Assembly (NCBI GenBank): GCA_029782225.1
Contig: JAKOVF010000178.1
Location: 24,557 to 88,556 of the forward strand
DNA length: 64,000 bases
Direction of reading: 5' to 3'
From: Chloroflexota bacterium
Lineage (GTDB): Bacteria; Chloroflexota; Anaerolineae; Anaerolineales; Villigracilaceae
This document shows, piece by piece, positions 45,426 to 54,838 of the stretch. How positions within the stretch are numbered: position 1 is the first letter of the stretch; each line of letters starts with the position of its first letter. The position numbers and the translations under genes were made by a program. Below the pieces are notes generated by a model. It was not told the DNA's origin. It was given only the letters and a program-made list of their open reading frames with translations, and made no database searches.

Positions 45426-47432
45426 ATGCCAGATTTGGTCGGCCAGGCGATCCTCAACCAGTACCAGGTAGAAGCGTTCATAGCACAAACGCCACTCGGT
45501 GAATACTACCGTGTAACCGATACATGGCACAACCGACCTCTCGGCTTGATCATCCTGCCCAAATCCATCGCCGACGATTCTGAAGCTCTCAAACAGATCG
45601 AGTCCGATTCAAAACAACTGCGGGAGATCAGGCATTCCAACCTCGTCCCCTACCTCGGGTTGTACCAAACACCGAAATTCGCTTTTCTGCTTGAAGAATG
45701 GATCGATGGTCCAACCCTGCGCGAAGTTCTCGAACGCGGGCCTATTGCGGTATCCGAAGCTCTGATCTACCTGAAGTCAATTTGTGCGGGGCTGCGCGCC
45801 GTCCACAAGCAAGGGTACCTGCATTTGAGTCTCTGGCCAGAGCTAATTCACATCAATCGCCGGGGCGAGATTTTCCTCGGCGGCCTTGGCGGGGCACGCG
45901 CCTCTGGCACAAAGGGGTTCTTGCGCGCGGGTCACGTCCCTGCGCTCTACGCGGCACCAGAGCAATTCAGAGGCGAGCAACTCACGGAGGCATCAGACAT
46001 CTACGCGCTCGCGGCCCTGCTCTACCAATTGATCACCGGTATGTGGATCAGCGGCAGGGCTGCACCCAGATCGCTTGAAACGATTCGTCATCATCACCTT
46101 GAAACAGATCCCCCTCCACCGATCCTCCTCAACCACGAAATTCCCGATCATTTCTCGCGCATGCTCACCTGGGCCCTGCGGAAGAAACCGAGCGACCGCC
46201 TGCGCACGGCCACCGAGCTCCTGACGTCTCTGGCACTGGCGGCTGAAAAGAACCTGGATGAAATTCCGCTTCGCGTCGAGCCGGCAGAGGCTCCCGGCTC
46301 CCCCGCCAGCGGGGTTACCGGCAGGATTCTGTCCGAATGGAAGTATCTGCCGCCTCCGGCGAAGAGCATCCTTGCGGACGACAAGGGACGCATTGATGAA
46401 CGCATCGCGAAGGTAGCGGCCTCCCAGGCCAAACAGCCGAAGTCGCGTTTCAGATTCCTTCCCGCGCTTGGATTCTTCCTCATCGCAGGATTCATATCCC
46501 TTTTTTTCTTTATTCGACCTGCCCCTCTTCCATCCATTCCAACTCCGGTCTATTTGACTCCTTTTGTGGCGGCACAGTTCACTCCCCCACCTACACAAAC
46601 ATTAGAGCCAAAACCAACTCACGCGCCCGGCAATCGGATCGCATTCACCTGTACCCGCGGAGATTACAATCAGATCTGCATGATCGATTTTGATGGGACC
46701 AATCTGGCCCAGCTCTCGGATATTCAGGCCAGCAACTACTATCCCGTTTTTGCGCCGCAGGGTGGTTCACTACTATTCTCATCAAATCGAAACGGTGCAT
46801 TTGATCTCTGGCTGCTATCCTTCGATGAACACCAGCTTGTACAATTGACCCACAACATTGGCAACGTGGTCTCTCCCGACTATTCACCCGATGGAAGCCG
46901 GATCGTCTTTGTCAACATGGCGGCTGATGGAACTTCGTCCCTCTGGGTTGTGAATGCAGACGGGCTCAATCCGCACATGATCTATCAGGGTCTCAACACC
47001 ATCGTTGCAGCGAATTGGTCGCCGGATGGACAGACCATTGCCTATGCCATGTCGCGCGGGGTGGTCAACGAATACGAGATCTTCCTGATTGATAAGGATG
47101 GCAAAAACAGCCGGCAGGTTTCGCGAGGGCTCCTGGGCATCGGCGGCAGCGTCGACTGGTCCCCCGATGGTAGGTACCTTCTGATCTATGCGGGACCTGT
47201 CGGGGATAAAAATATCTTCCGTATTGATGTCGCTAGCGGCGATGCATCACAGCTCACCCACGGGGGCAACAATGCCGCAGCCACCTATTCCCCTGATGGA
47301 AAATATATCGCCTACAATTCTCTGCGCAACGAGGGTCAGGCCGATATTTATATTGCCAAAGCCGATGGGAGTACAGAACGCCGCCTCACTAACAACCCCG
47401 AGCCGGATTGGGGTCCACAGTGGGAACCATAG
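45426..47432 (+). CDS. Pseudokinase fused to a TolB-like beta-propeller
   Basis: 668 residues. Residues about 12-275 have a Ser/Thr-kinase fold: hinge EEWIDGPTLREVL, APE at 177-179 and the helix-F Asp at 191 in SDIYALAALLYQL. The key catalytic residues are missing: no VAIK-type Lys on strand 3 (GLIIL at 40-44), HLSLWPEL (133-140) instead of HRDLKPEN, and GGLGG instead of DFG. A transmembrane helix (about 345-370) leads to an outer six-bladed TolB/WD40-like propeller with repeated SPDGS, SPDGQ, SPDGR and SPDGK turns. It is probably a binding scaffold that links an external ligand to cytoplasmic signalling. No signal peptide; type II topology is not expected. Confidence 0.88.
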   Translation: MPDLVGQAILNQYQVEAFIAQTPLGEYYRVTDTWHNRPLGLIILPKSIADDSEALKQIESDSKQLREIRHSNLVPYLGLYQTPKFAFLLEEWIDGPTLREVLERGPIAVSEALIYLKSICAGLRAVHKQGYLHLSLWPELIHINRRGEIFLGGLGGARASGTKGFLRAGHVPALYAAPEQFRGEQLTEASDIYALAALLYQLITGMWISGRAAPRSLETIRHHHLETDPPPPILLNHEIPDHFSRMLTWALRKKPSDRLRTATELLTSLALAAEKNLDEIPLRVEPAEAPGSPASGVTGRILSEWKYLPPPAKSILADDKGRIDERIAKVAASQAKQPKSRFRFLPALGFFLIAGFISLFFFIRPAPLPSIPTPVYLTPFVAAQFTPPPTQTLEPKPTHAPGNRIAFTCTRGDYNQICMIDFDGTNLAQLSDIQASNYYPVFAPQGGSLLFSSNRNGAFDLWLLSFDEHQLVQLTHNIGNVVSPDYSPDGSRIVFVNMAADGTSSLWVVNADGLNPHMIYQGLNTIVAANWSPDGQTIAYAMSRGVVNEYEIFLIDKDGKNSRQVSRGLLGIGGSVDWSPDGRYLLIYAGPVGDKNIFRIDVASGDASQLTHGGNNAAATYSPDGKYIAYNSLRNEGQADIYIAKADGSTERRLTNNPEPDWGPQWEP

Positions 47433-47878
47433 ATCAGTAAACAGTGTTCAGTGGTCAGTCTGCAACTCAACCGCACAGGAGCATGAATACTGTGCGATGA
47501 TATCGAAGCGAGTGAAATAACAGGTCAATGATGTGGGGAGAAGATGCACAGAAAACAGTTTCAGACCAAGGGGCGTAAAGAACCGGCGCGCCTTCACGAG
47601 CTCAGAAGATCGTCCATTGAACAAGCCGTAAAAGTCAAACACGTTTTTCTGAGAATTTGATAAGCCGCAAACCTTTACATGCTGGAAATATCATGTATCA
47701 TCATTCCCAATGGCGTTTTTCCCGGCTCGTACCACAGCCGAATTGTACTGTAGGGCGCCAGCATAACTCAGGGATTTATTTCAATCAGCCCTACATTTCA
47801 AGAAGCTGTGGCACCTCCACCGGGGGAGGCGCTGTTAATCTTTAATCCACACAATATGAAAGAAAGGAAGTTTTATGA
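47433..47878. other. 446-bp gap without a recognisable gene
   Basis: No RNA gene, terminator or convincing coding frame was found. A possible promoter for the SET gene is TTTACA (47674-47679) and TATCAT (47696-47701) with a 16-bp spacer; it would give a leader of about 170 nt. Confidence 0.4.
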
Positions 47879-48472
47879 ATGTCCAAACAGCCCAGTTCGT
47901 TTTTGTCTTCTAAGTTGGAAGGCCGCCCGAAAGCCGATGGCAGTGGAAATGGCATCTTTGCCCTTAAGCCCCTCAAGCAGGGCGAACTCGTTGCCGTTTT
48001 CGGGGGTGTCGTGTATGAATGGGACACCTTTATTCACCTTCCCGATCGTGAACGGAGTCTTTGCATTCAAGTGGAAGAACGGCACTTCCTGGTGCCAAGA
48101 CCGATCGGCGAAGGGGACTATGTCAATCACTCCTGCAATCCAAATGCAGGACTTTCGGGACAGATCGCACTGGTTGCCATGCGTGACATTCGTCCCGGTG
48201 AAGAGGTCTGCTTCGATTACGCCATGTGTGACACGATGCCGTATGATGAGTTCGAGTGCACGTGTGGACAAAAGAATTGCCGCGGCCACGTAAGCGGCAG
48301 TGACTGGCAGAAACCGGAGCTTCAAAAGAAGTATGCTGGATACTTTTCGCCCCACGTTCAGCGCAGGATCGATCAACTGAGGCAGGAACGGCGGGCCTTT
48401 GTACGAGCCGCACGCGAGAAATCCCGTGCATATGGGACAAAGATCACCGCACCGAACATAGCGTACGAATAG
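47879..48472 (+). CDS. SET-domain protein (putative lysine methyltransferase)
   Basis: 197 residues. SET-domain signatures are complete: G-N-G-IFA near the start, cofactor motif N83-H84-S85-C86-NPN, catalytic-type Tyr in GEEVCFDYA (Y114), and a post-SET cysteine cluster C127-x-C129-x4-C134-RG that would bind zinc with a fourth Cys (C86). SET enzymes use S-adenosylmethionine to methylate protein lysines. The C-terminal 55 residues are basic. AAGGAAG lies 8 nt before the ATG. The target is unknown. A strong terminator follows. Confidence 0.9.
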   Translation: MSKQPSSFLSSKLEGRPKADGSGNGIFALKPLKQGELVAVFGGVVYEWDTFIHLPDRERSLCIQVEERHFLVPRPIGEGDYVNHSCNPNAGLSGQIALVAMRDIRPGEEVCFDYAMCDTMPYDEFECTCGQKNCRGHVSGSDWQKPELQKKYAGYFSPHVQRRIDQLRQERRAFVRAAREKSRAYGTKITAPNIAYE

Positions 48473-48477
48473 ATCAA

Positions 48478-48517
48478 GAACCGCCTTGTGGACTACTCCA
48501 CAAGGCGGTTCACTTTT
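48478..48517 (+). terminator. Intrinsic terminator after the SET gene
   Basis: A 15-bp perfect stem (GAACCGCCTTGTGGA and its complement) with loop CTAC, followed after CAC by a short T4 run. It begins 6 nt after the SET stop codon. Confidence 0.8.
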
Positions 48518-48764
48518 GGGGAGATACTATTTTCAAATCGAACCGATGCAAGGCGGTAAAACCATAATTTGGGTTTTCCTTTAGGCGGCTCCTCCCCGAT
48601 CCTTCTGGAGACTTCCTTGGCGGTCATGGAACACGCCATCTCCTAGAATCTTCCATGGCGAAAAGCGTAATAAAAATGTGATGTTTGCCTATTGAATTGC
48701 AGCGGATTCCAAGTACTATTAATAGTGGCGGCGGATCTATTCAAAAGCATAGGGAGACAAGAGA

Positions 48765-51700
48765 GTGAACCAAAAACCTGCAATTTCCTTGCTCTGCAGA
48801 TTATTCTCGATAATCCTGCCTGTGGGTCTCCTGTTCTCGAATTTGGGAACAGGCGAGGTATCCCCTGTTCAAGCACAGGCAGTGGAATACGAAACGCTCA
48901 TTAACCTGACGGTCAACAAATCTGGGAACGGCAGCGGCACGATTGCAAGTGACCCAGCCGGGATCGATTGCGGTCCGACTTGTACTTACGACTTCGCATT
49001 GGACACAGCGGTGACACTGACTGCTTCCGCAGCGCCCGGTTCGATCTTCACAGGCTGGAGCGGCGCGGGATGCACGGGTACAGGCTCCTGCGTTGTCACA
49101 ATGACGGGGGTGACAACCGTCACGGCGAACTTCGACCTGCAGGTACTGACGCTAAGCGTGACCAAAACCGGCCTCGGCACGGGAACAGTAACGAGCGACC
49201 CTGCTGGAATTGACTGCGGCTCGATTTGTATGTATGACTTCCCTTCGGATACAGTCGTGACATTGGCCGCTTCCGCAGCGGCAGGTTCCACGTTCACAGG
49301 CTGGGGCGGCGCATGTTCCGGCAGCAGCACGTGTCAGGTCACCATGGATGCCGCCAAATCCGTCACCGCCACTTTTGCCCTCAACGCGTATACACTGACA
49401 GTTTCCAAGGCTGGCAACGGCAGCGGCACCGTGACCAGCAGCCCGGCCGGCATCAGCTGCGGCTCGACCTGTTCTGCAGATTTCGACTTCAGCACTTTGG
49501 TCACTCTCACGGCAGGGGCCCTTGCCGGTTCCACGTTTACAGGCTGGGACGGCGCATGTTCCGGCAGCGGCACATGTCAGGTCACGATGGATGCCGCCAG
49601 GTCCGTCACAGCGACGTTCACACTGAATGTTTACACACTGACGCTTTCGAAGACCGGTACCGGCACTGGCACCGTGACCAGCAACCCTGCTGGCATCGAC
49701 TGCGGCCTGGATTGTTCCGAACCCTATGCTTTCAACACAACCGTGACATTGACCGCGTCCGCAGCAACCGGGGCAACCTTCACAGGCTGGAGCGGAGGAG
49801 GGTGTTCGGGCCCAGGCACCTGCCAGGTCACGATGGATGCCGCCAGGTCTGTCACCGCTACCTTTACACTGAATGTTTACGCATTGACGGTGTCGAAGAC
49901 CGGCAACGGCAGCGGCACCGTGACCAGTAACCCGGCCGGCATTAGCTGCGGCTTGACCTGTTCTGCAGATTTCGACTTCAGCACTTTAGTCACTCTCACT
50001 CCAGAGGCCGCTGCCGGTTCCACCTTCACAGGCTGGGGCGGCGCATGTTCCGGCAGCGACACATGTCAGGTCACTATGGACGCCGCCAGGTCCGTCACAG
50101 CGACCTTTACACTGAATGTTTACGCACTTACGGTTTCGAAGACCGGTACCGGCAGCGGCACCGTGACAAGCAACCCGGCTGCCATTAACTGCGGCTCGAC
50201 CTGTTCTGCGAGCTTCAACTACAGCACCGTGGTCACTCTGACGCCGACCGCATCGCCCGGTTCCAGCTTCACCGGCTGGAGTGGTGCTTGTTCTGGCAGC
50301 GGCACATGCCAGGTCACTATGGACGCCGCCAGGTCCGTCACCGCGAGCTTCACAATAAATACTTACACCCTTACCATTTCAAAGAACGGCGCCGGCTTAG
50401 GTACCGTCACCAGCAGCCCTGCGGGAATTAATTGTGGTTCGACTTGCTCGGCCAGCTTCAACTACATCACCGCGGTGACGCTGACCGCCTCCGCAGCCAC
50501 CGGGTCTACTTTCAACGGCTGGAGTGGCGGAGGCTGCTCGGGCACGGGATCCTGCATCGTGACAATGACCGCGGCTGCCACGGTCACCGCGACTTTTGGC
50601 GATCCGACTCCTCCCACTGTCTCCTGGGTTGCGCCGGTCACCAATGGCCAGGTGTTTAACGTACGCACCCAATCGATCCAGCTCGAAGCCAGCGCCAGCG
50701 ACAATGTTGGTATCTCCAAAGTCACTTTCTCACGGTGGGATTATGTGAACCTGCGCTTTGTTGAGATCGGAAATGTATCTACGCAACCGTACCGCATCAG
50801 CCTTGATCCCAGCACATTGCTTCCTGGCCCGAACGAGATAGATGCGTTTGCCTATGATACAGCAGGAAATTCGGTCTCCAGCTACATATGGTTGAATCAC
50901 ATACTCACATACATGCTGACTGTAAACAAGACTGGCGGCGGAACTGGCACGGTGACCAGCAGCCCATCCGGGGTCAACTGTGGTTCCGATTGTTCCCAAG
51001 TCTACGACGAGAACACTTCGGTCACATTGACCGCCAATCCTTCCACTGGATCGGCTTTCACAGGCTGGAGCGGTGGAGGTTGCTCGGGTACAGGCACATG
51101 TACAGTGGCAATGACCGCGGCGACCACGGTCACGGCGAATTTCAGCGTGCAGACGCCAACCTTGACTGTAGCCAAACCCGGCACCGGCGATGGAACCGTG
51201 ACGAGCAGCCCGGCCGGCATCAACTGTGGTTCAGATTGTTCCCAGTCATACGCTTACAACACGAGCGTCACTTTGACGGCCGCTGCAGGGAGCGGTTCTT
51301 CATTCACCGGCTGGAGCGGAGGAGGCTGCTCCGGTACAGGCACTTGCACCGTCGCGATGACGGCCACGACTACCGTCTCTGCAACTTTCACCGCGCAGGG
51401 CCCCAAATTGACCATCAGCAAATCCGGAAATGGCAGTGGAACCGTCACGAGCGTTCCCTCCGGGATCAATTGCGGCACGGACTGCTCAGAGCCCTATCTT
51501 CTCAATACGCAGGTCACACTGACGGCTTCGCCGGCAAGCGGCTCTTCGTTCACCGGTTGGAGCGGTGGAGGGTGCTCTGGCACCGGAACCTGTATGGTGA
51601 CGATGACCACTGCTGCGACCATCGCTGCCAGTTTCGTGCAATTGCCTGGAAAAATTGTCCTAGGGTCGCCCTCTGGCACGGCCAGTTCCGCCCAGCCAAC

Positions 51701-53123
51701 TTTTACATGGAACGCGGATGTTCTGGCAACGTGGTATTACCTGCGTGTGAAGATGGCAGATAACTCCGTACTCTTTAGTCAATGGTATCAGGCGCCGAAT
51801 GTCTGTAGCGGCAACACTTGCTCCACTCGATCTCCCAGTACAATTGCAGGCGGGAGCTATGCGTGGGACGTTCAAACCTGGAACGAGGGCGGCTACGGGC
51901 CATGGAGCAATCCCATGACTTTCACCGTTCCATTCAAACCGGGAACTGCATCCCTGCGAGCACCCGCGGCAACAATTGCGTTCCTGCAACCTGCCTTTGT
52001 CTGGGATGCTTCGCCGGATGACGGGACGACCGATCCTGCCACCTGGTATTACCTGTGGCTCAATGGGCCATCCGGGAAAGTTCTTGGACAATGGTATGAA
52101 GCTGCTGCTGTTTGCTCAGGCGGCTCTTGCACTGTAACACCGACCATCACCCTTGAGAACGGAACCTCGTATACCTGGTGGGTGCAAACCTGGAATGGGG
52201 CCGGGACCGGCCCGTGGAGCACTGCCATGAGCTTCACGCCCTATCCTGTCGGTGTTGCCGGCCTGTTATCGCCCGGTGGGGCTATCGGCGCTAATTACAC
52301 TCCCTTGTACAAGTGGAATGTCGTCTCTGGTGCTACCTGGTATTACCTCTGGGTCAGTGGCCCTTCCGGAAAGGTGCTTAACCAGTGGTATGAGGCGTCG
52401 GCTATTTGTAATTCGACAACCTGCTCAGTGACTCCAAGTGTCACGCTTGGGGGCGGGCAGCACAGTTGGTGGGTACAGACGTGGAACAGCGCCGGTTTTG
52501 GTCCGTGGAGCTCAGGAATGAGCTTCACGACTACGCCATTGGGCGCCGCTACGCTGGTCACACCGAACGGGAACATCAGCACGAACTATAATCCGACATA
52601 CAAATGGAACGTGGTACCGGGTGCGACCTGGTATTACCTGTGGGTGAATGGGCCGAGCAGAAATTTAATCCAGCAGTGGTATCAGGCCTCGGCCATTTGC
52701 AATAGCACCACTTGTTCAATCACTCCGGCTGTTACGCTTGGAGGTGGTGATCACACCTGGTGGGTGCAGACTTGGAACGCGGCAGGATTGGGCCCGTGGA
52801 GTAGTGGCATGAACTTCACTACCACACCTTTGGGCGCCGCGACACTGGTCTCGCCTGGCGGCAGCATCACCAACCACAAACCCACCTACACCTGGAATGC
52901 AGTGCCGGGTGCGACCTACTATTATCTCTGGGTGAATGGACCGAGTGGAAATGTGATCCAGCAGTGGTACACATCTGCTCAGGCGAACTGCACTGCATCG
53001 ACCTGCTCAGTCACACCGGCTACCACGCTGGCAAGCGGTGACCACACGTGGTGGATCCAAACCTGGAATTCGGCTGGCACAGGTCCCTGGAGCAGCGCAA
53101 AGAACTTTACAGTAACGCCATAG
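48765..53123 (+). CDS. Large secreted repeat protein (InlB-like B-repeats plus Trp-rich repeats)
   Basis: 1452 residues from a GTG start. A signal peptide (about 1-38, ending VQAQA) is followed by ten InlB-type B-repeats of about 80 residues: seven in a row (about 46-612), one Ig-like domain (about 613-713), then three more (about 715-960). Each has the pattern SKxGxGxGTVTSxPAGIxCG, FTGW, a cysteine pair C-x3-C and a second pair around SGxGTC, so each probably holds disulfides. Five Trp-rich repeats of about 95 residues follow (TWYYLWV, QWY, WWVQTWN, GPWS). No sortase or PEP-CTERM tail is seen. It probably acts as a surface or extracellular binding protein; the ligand is unknown. Confidence 0.9.
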   Translation: MNQKPAISLLCRLFSIILPVGLLFSNLGTGEVSPVQAQAVEYETLINLTVNKSGNGSGTIASDPAGIDCGPTCTYDFALDTAVTLTASAAPGSIFTGWSGAGCTGTGSCVVTMTGVTTVTANFDLQVLTLSVTKTGLGTGTVTSDPAGIDCGSICMYDFPSDTVVTLAASAAAGSTFTGWGGACSGSSTCQVTMDAAKSVTATFALNAYTLTVSKAGNGSGTVTSSPAGISCGSTCSADFDFSTLVTLTAGALAGSTFTGWDGACSGSGTCQVTMDAARSVTATFTLNVYTLTLSKTGTGTGTVTSNPAGIDCGLDCSEPYAFNTTVTLTASAATGATFTGWSGGGCSGPGTCQVTMDAARSVTATFTLNVYALTVSKTGNGSGTVTSNPAGISCGLTCSADFDFSTLVTLTPEAAAGSTFTGWGGACSGSDTCQVTMDAARSVTATFTLNVYALTVSKTGTGSGTVTSNPAAINCGSTCSASFNYSTVVTLTPTASPGSSFTGWSGACSGSGTCQVTMDAARSVTASFTINTYTLTISKNGAGLGTVTSSPAGINCGSTCSASFNYITAVTLTASAATGSTFNGWSGGGCSGTGSCIVTMTAAATVTATFGDPTPPTVSWVAPVTNGQVFNVRTQSIQLEASASDNVGISKVTFSRWDYVNLRFVEIGNVSTQPYRISLDPSTLLPGPNEIDAFAYDTAGNSVSSYIWLNHILTYMLTVNKTGGGTGTVTSSPSGVNCGSDCSQVYDENTSVTLTANPSTGSAFTGWSGGGCSGTGTCTVAMTAATTVTANFSVQTPTLTVAKPGTGDGTVTSSPAGINCGSDCSQSYAYNTSVTLTAAAGSGSSFTGWSGGGCSGTGTCTVAMTATTTVSATFTAQGPKLTISKSGNGSGTVTSVPSGINCGTDCSEPYLLNTQVTLTASPASGSSFTGWSGGGCSGTGTCMVTMTTAATIAASFVQLPGKIVLGSPSGTASSAQPTFTWNADVLATWYYLRVKMADNSVLFSQWYQAPNVCSGNTCSTRSPSTIAGGSYAWDVQTWNEGGYGPWSNPMTFTVPFKPGTASLRAPAATIAFLQPAFVWDASPDDGTTDPATWYYLWLNGPSGKVLGQWYEAAAVCSGGSCTVTPTITLENGTSYTWWVQTWNGAGTGPWSTAMSFTPYPVGVAGLLSPGGAIGANYTPLYKWNVVSGATWYYLWVSGPSGKVLNQWYEASAICNSTTCSVTPSVTLGGGQHSWWVQTWNSAGFGPWSSGMSFTTTPLGAATLVTPNGNISTNYNPTYKWNVVPGATWYYLWVNGPSRNLIQQWYQASAICNSTTCSITPAVTLGGGDHTWWVQTWNAAGLGPWSSGMNFTTTPLGAATLVSPGGSITNHKPTYTWNAVPGATYYYLWVNGPSGNVIQQWYTSAQANCTASTCSVTPATTLASGDHTWWIQTWNSAGTGPWSSAKNFTVTP
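48900..51640 (+). repeat. Ten tandem coding repeats of about 240 bp
   Basis: Units lie at about 48900-50600 (seven) and 50916-51640 (three), split by an Ig-like domain. Units 3, 5 and 6 are the most alike at DNA level (for example AGGTCCGTCACAGCGAC and GGCAGCGGCACCGTGACCAG recur), which suggests recent duplication or recombination among them. Confidence 0.8.
51652..53120 (+). repeat. Five tandem coding repeats of about 290 bp
   Basis: Each unit encodes a fibronectin-III-sized module with TWYYLWV, QWY, a C-x4-5-C pair, WWVQTWN and GPWS. The last three units are nearly identical in several blocks. Confidence 0.75.
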
Positions 53124-53127
53124 GAGA

Positions 53128-53163
53128 AAAAAGCATCGGCCCGGATTTTGCTCCGGGCCGATC
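53128..53163 (-). terminator. Intrinsic terminator of pckA
   Basis: Read on the - strand, stem ATCGGCCCGG / CCGGGCCGAT with an 8-nt loop is followed by GC and T6. It lies 26 nt after the pckA stop. The + strand side has no T-run, but the hairpin also sits just after the repeat-protein gene and may serve both. Confidence 0.8.
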
Positions 53164-53188
53164 TGATTCATCCCACAACTGGTGTCGC

Positions 53189-54835
53189 TCAGATGCGAGG
53201 TCCCGCGTCGATCACTTCCTGCGGTGTTCCATCCTTGAACTTCGCAAAGTTCTCGACGAACCTTTGCGCCAGGTCTTTATATCTCTTATCATACTCAGCG
53301 CGGCTGGGCCACGCTGACCAGGGCTCCAGCACCGAATCCGGCACGCCGGGGCAGGTCTTCGGCACTTCAAAGCCGAATACCGGGTCACGATAATATTCGA
53401 CCTTCGCCAGCTTGCCGGTCAGCGCTGCATTGAGCAGGGCGCGTGTGTGTTTGATACTGATGCGCTTGCCGATTCCATATGGGCCGCCAACCCAGCCGGT
53501 ATTCACCAGCCAGCAGGTCACTCCATAACGTTCGATCTTGCCCCGCAGCAGTTCCGCGTACTTGTAGGGATGGTGCACCATGAACGGGCCGCCAAAGCAT
53601 GCACTGAACGTGATCTCAGGTTCGTCGCGAAGCCCGATCTCCGTGCCACCAACTTTCGATGTATAACCGGAGATGAACTGATACAGCGCCTGTTCCGGCG
53701 TCAGGCGGGCAATGGGCGGCATTACACCGGACGCATCACAGGTCAGGAAGATGACATTCTTCGGATGTCCCGCCTTCTTCTCAGGCACCGCGTTGGCAAT
53801 GAATTCCAGCGGATACGAAGCACGGGTATTTTCTGTGAGCGTGTCGTCGTCAAGGTCGATATGGCGTGTAACAGGGTCGTACGGCACATTCTCGAGCACA
53901 GTGCCATAGCGCTTGGTCGTCGCGTAGATCTCCGGCTCCGCAGATTCCGATAGCCCGATGACCTTTGCGTAACAGCCGCCCTCAAAGTTGAAAACGCCGT
54001 CGTCGCTCCAGCCATGTTCATCGTCCCCGATGAGGCGTCGCGTGGGATCGGCCGAAAGCGTGGTCTTGCCAGTGCCGCTGAGGCCGAAGAAGAGAGCCAC
54101 ATCATTTGCATCCTGTGGATCCACATTAGCGGAACAATGCATTGAGAGCACGCCTTCCAGTGGCAGCAGATAATTCAAGATGGTGAATACAGACTTTTTG
54201 ATCTCGCCGGCATAAGCGGTGTTGCCAATGATTGCCAGCTTCTTTTCAAAGGACAGGCAAATGAACGTATCGCTGGCCGTGTTGTCGACTGCCGGAACAC
54301 CCTTGAAATCCGGCATCGAGATGATCGTAAACTCCGGAACGAAACGTTTGTACTCCTCCAGCGACTGCGGCAATATGAACATATTGCGCACGAACAGGCT
54401 GTGCCATGCCAGCTGTGTCACAATGCGGACGGGCAGGCGGAAATTTTCATCGGCGCCCGCGTATAGATCCTGGACAAAGACGTCGCGGCCCTGGAGGAAA
54501 CCCAGCAGGCGGTCATACAGGACTTCGAACTTGTCCGCCGCAAAGGGACGGTTATACACGCCCCACCAGACATTTCCCTCAGAATCAGCTTCCCGCACCA
54601 CAAATTTATCGGTCGCAGCACGCGCAGTATGTTTTCCGGTGTTGGCCACAAAAGGTCCGCCAGCAGTCGTCGCACCTTCGCCGCGGAAAATGGCTTCTTC
54701 GTAAAGGCATTCGCTTGCCAGATTCCAATAAGCCAATCGCAAATTGCTGATGGCGTGATTCGAAAGGTTGTAATCCGCCTTGCGTACCTGAGCCACTGAC
54801 TCTGCCGGGGTCTTGATGTTGAGTAGATTGTTCAT
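53189..54835 (-). CDS. pckA: Phosphoenolpyruvate carboxykinase (ATP)
   Basis: 548 residues, full length. It interconverts oxaloacetate plus ATP with PEP plus CO2 at the entry to gluconeogenesis. Blocks: RGEGATTAGGPF near the start, YAGEIKKSVFT with active-site Lys, MHCSANV, the kinase-1a P-loop GLSGTGKTTL, the metal-binding DDEHGW, FLTCDASGVMPP, GYTSKVGGTE and the ENTRASYPL segment. Transcribed 3 nt after the aminotransferase gene, which could feed it oxaloacetate from aspartate. Confidence 0.97.
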   Translation of the reverse strand: MNNLLNIKTPAESVAQVRKADYNLSNHAISNLRLAYWNLASECLYEEAIFRGEGATTAGGPFVANTGKHTARAATDKFVVREADSEGNVWWGVYNRPFAADKFEVLYDRLLGFLQGRDVFVQDLYAGADENFRLPVRIVTQLAWHSLFVRNMFILPQSLEEYKRFVPEFTIISMPDFKGVPAVDNTASDTFICLSFEKKLAIIGNTAYAGEIKKSVFTILNYLLPLEGVLSMHCSANVDPQDANDVALFFGLSGTGKTTLSADPTRRLIGDDEHGWSDDGVFNFEGGCYAKVIGLSESAEPEIYATTKRYGTVLENVPYDPVTRHIDLDDDTLTENTRASYPLEFIANAVPEKKAGHPKNVIFLTCDASGVMPPIARLTPEQALYQFISGYTSKVGGTEIGLRDEPEITFSACFGGPFMVHHPYKYAELLRGKIERYGVTCWLVNTGWVGGPYGIGKRISIKHTRALLNAALTGKLAKVEYYRDPVFGFEVPKTCPGVPDSVLEPWSAWPSRAEYDKRYKDLAQRFVENFAKFKDGTPQEVIDAGPRI

Positions 54836-54838
54836 AGG

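Noticed and set aside
48900..51640. CRISPR-like array
   Set aside because: The regular repeats are about 240 bp, in frame, and code for protein modules; there are no short repeats with unique spacers.
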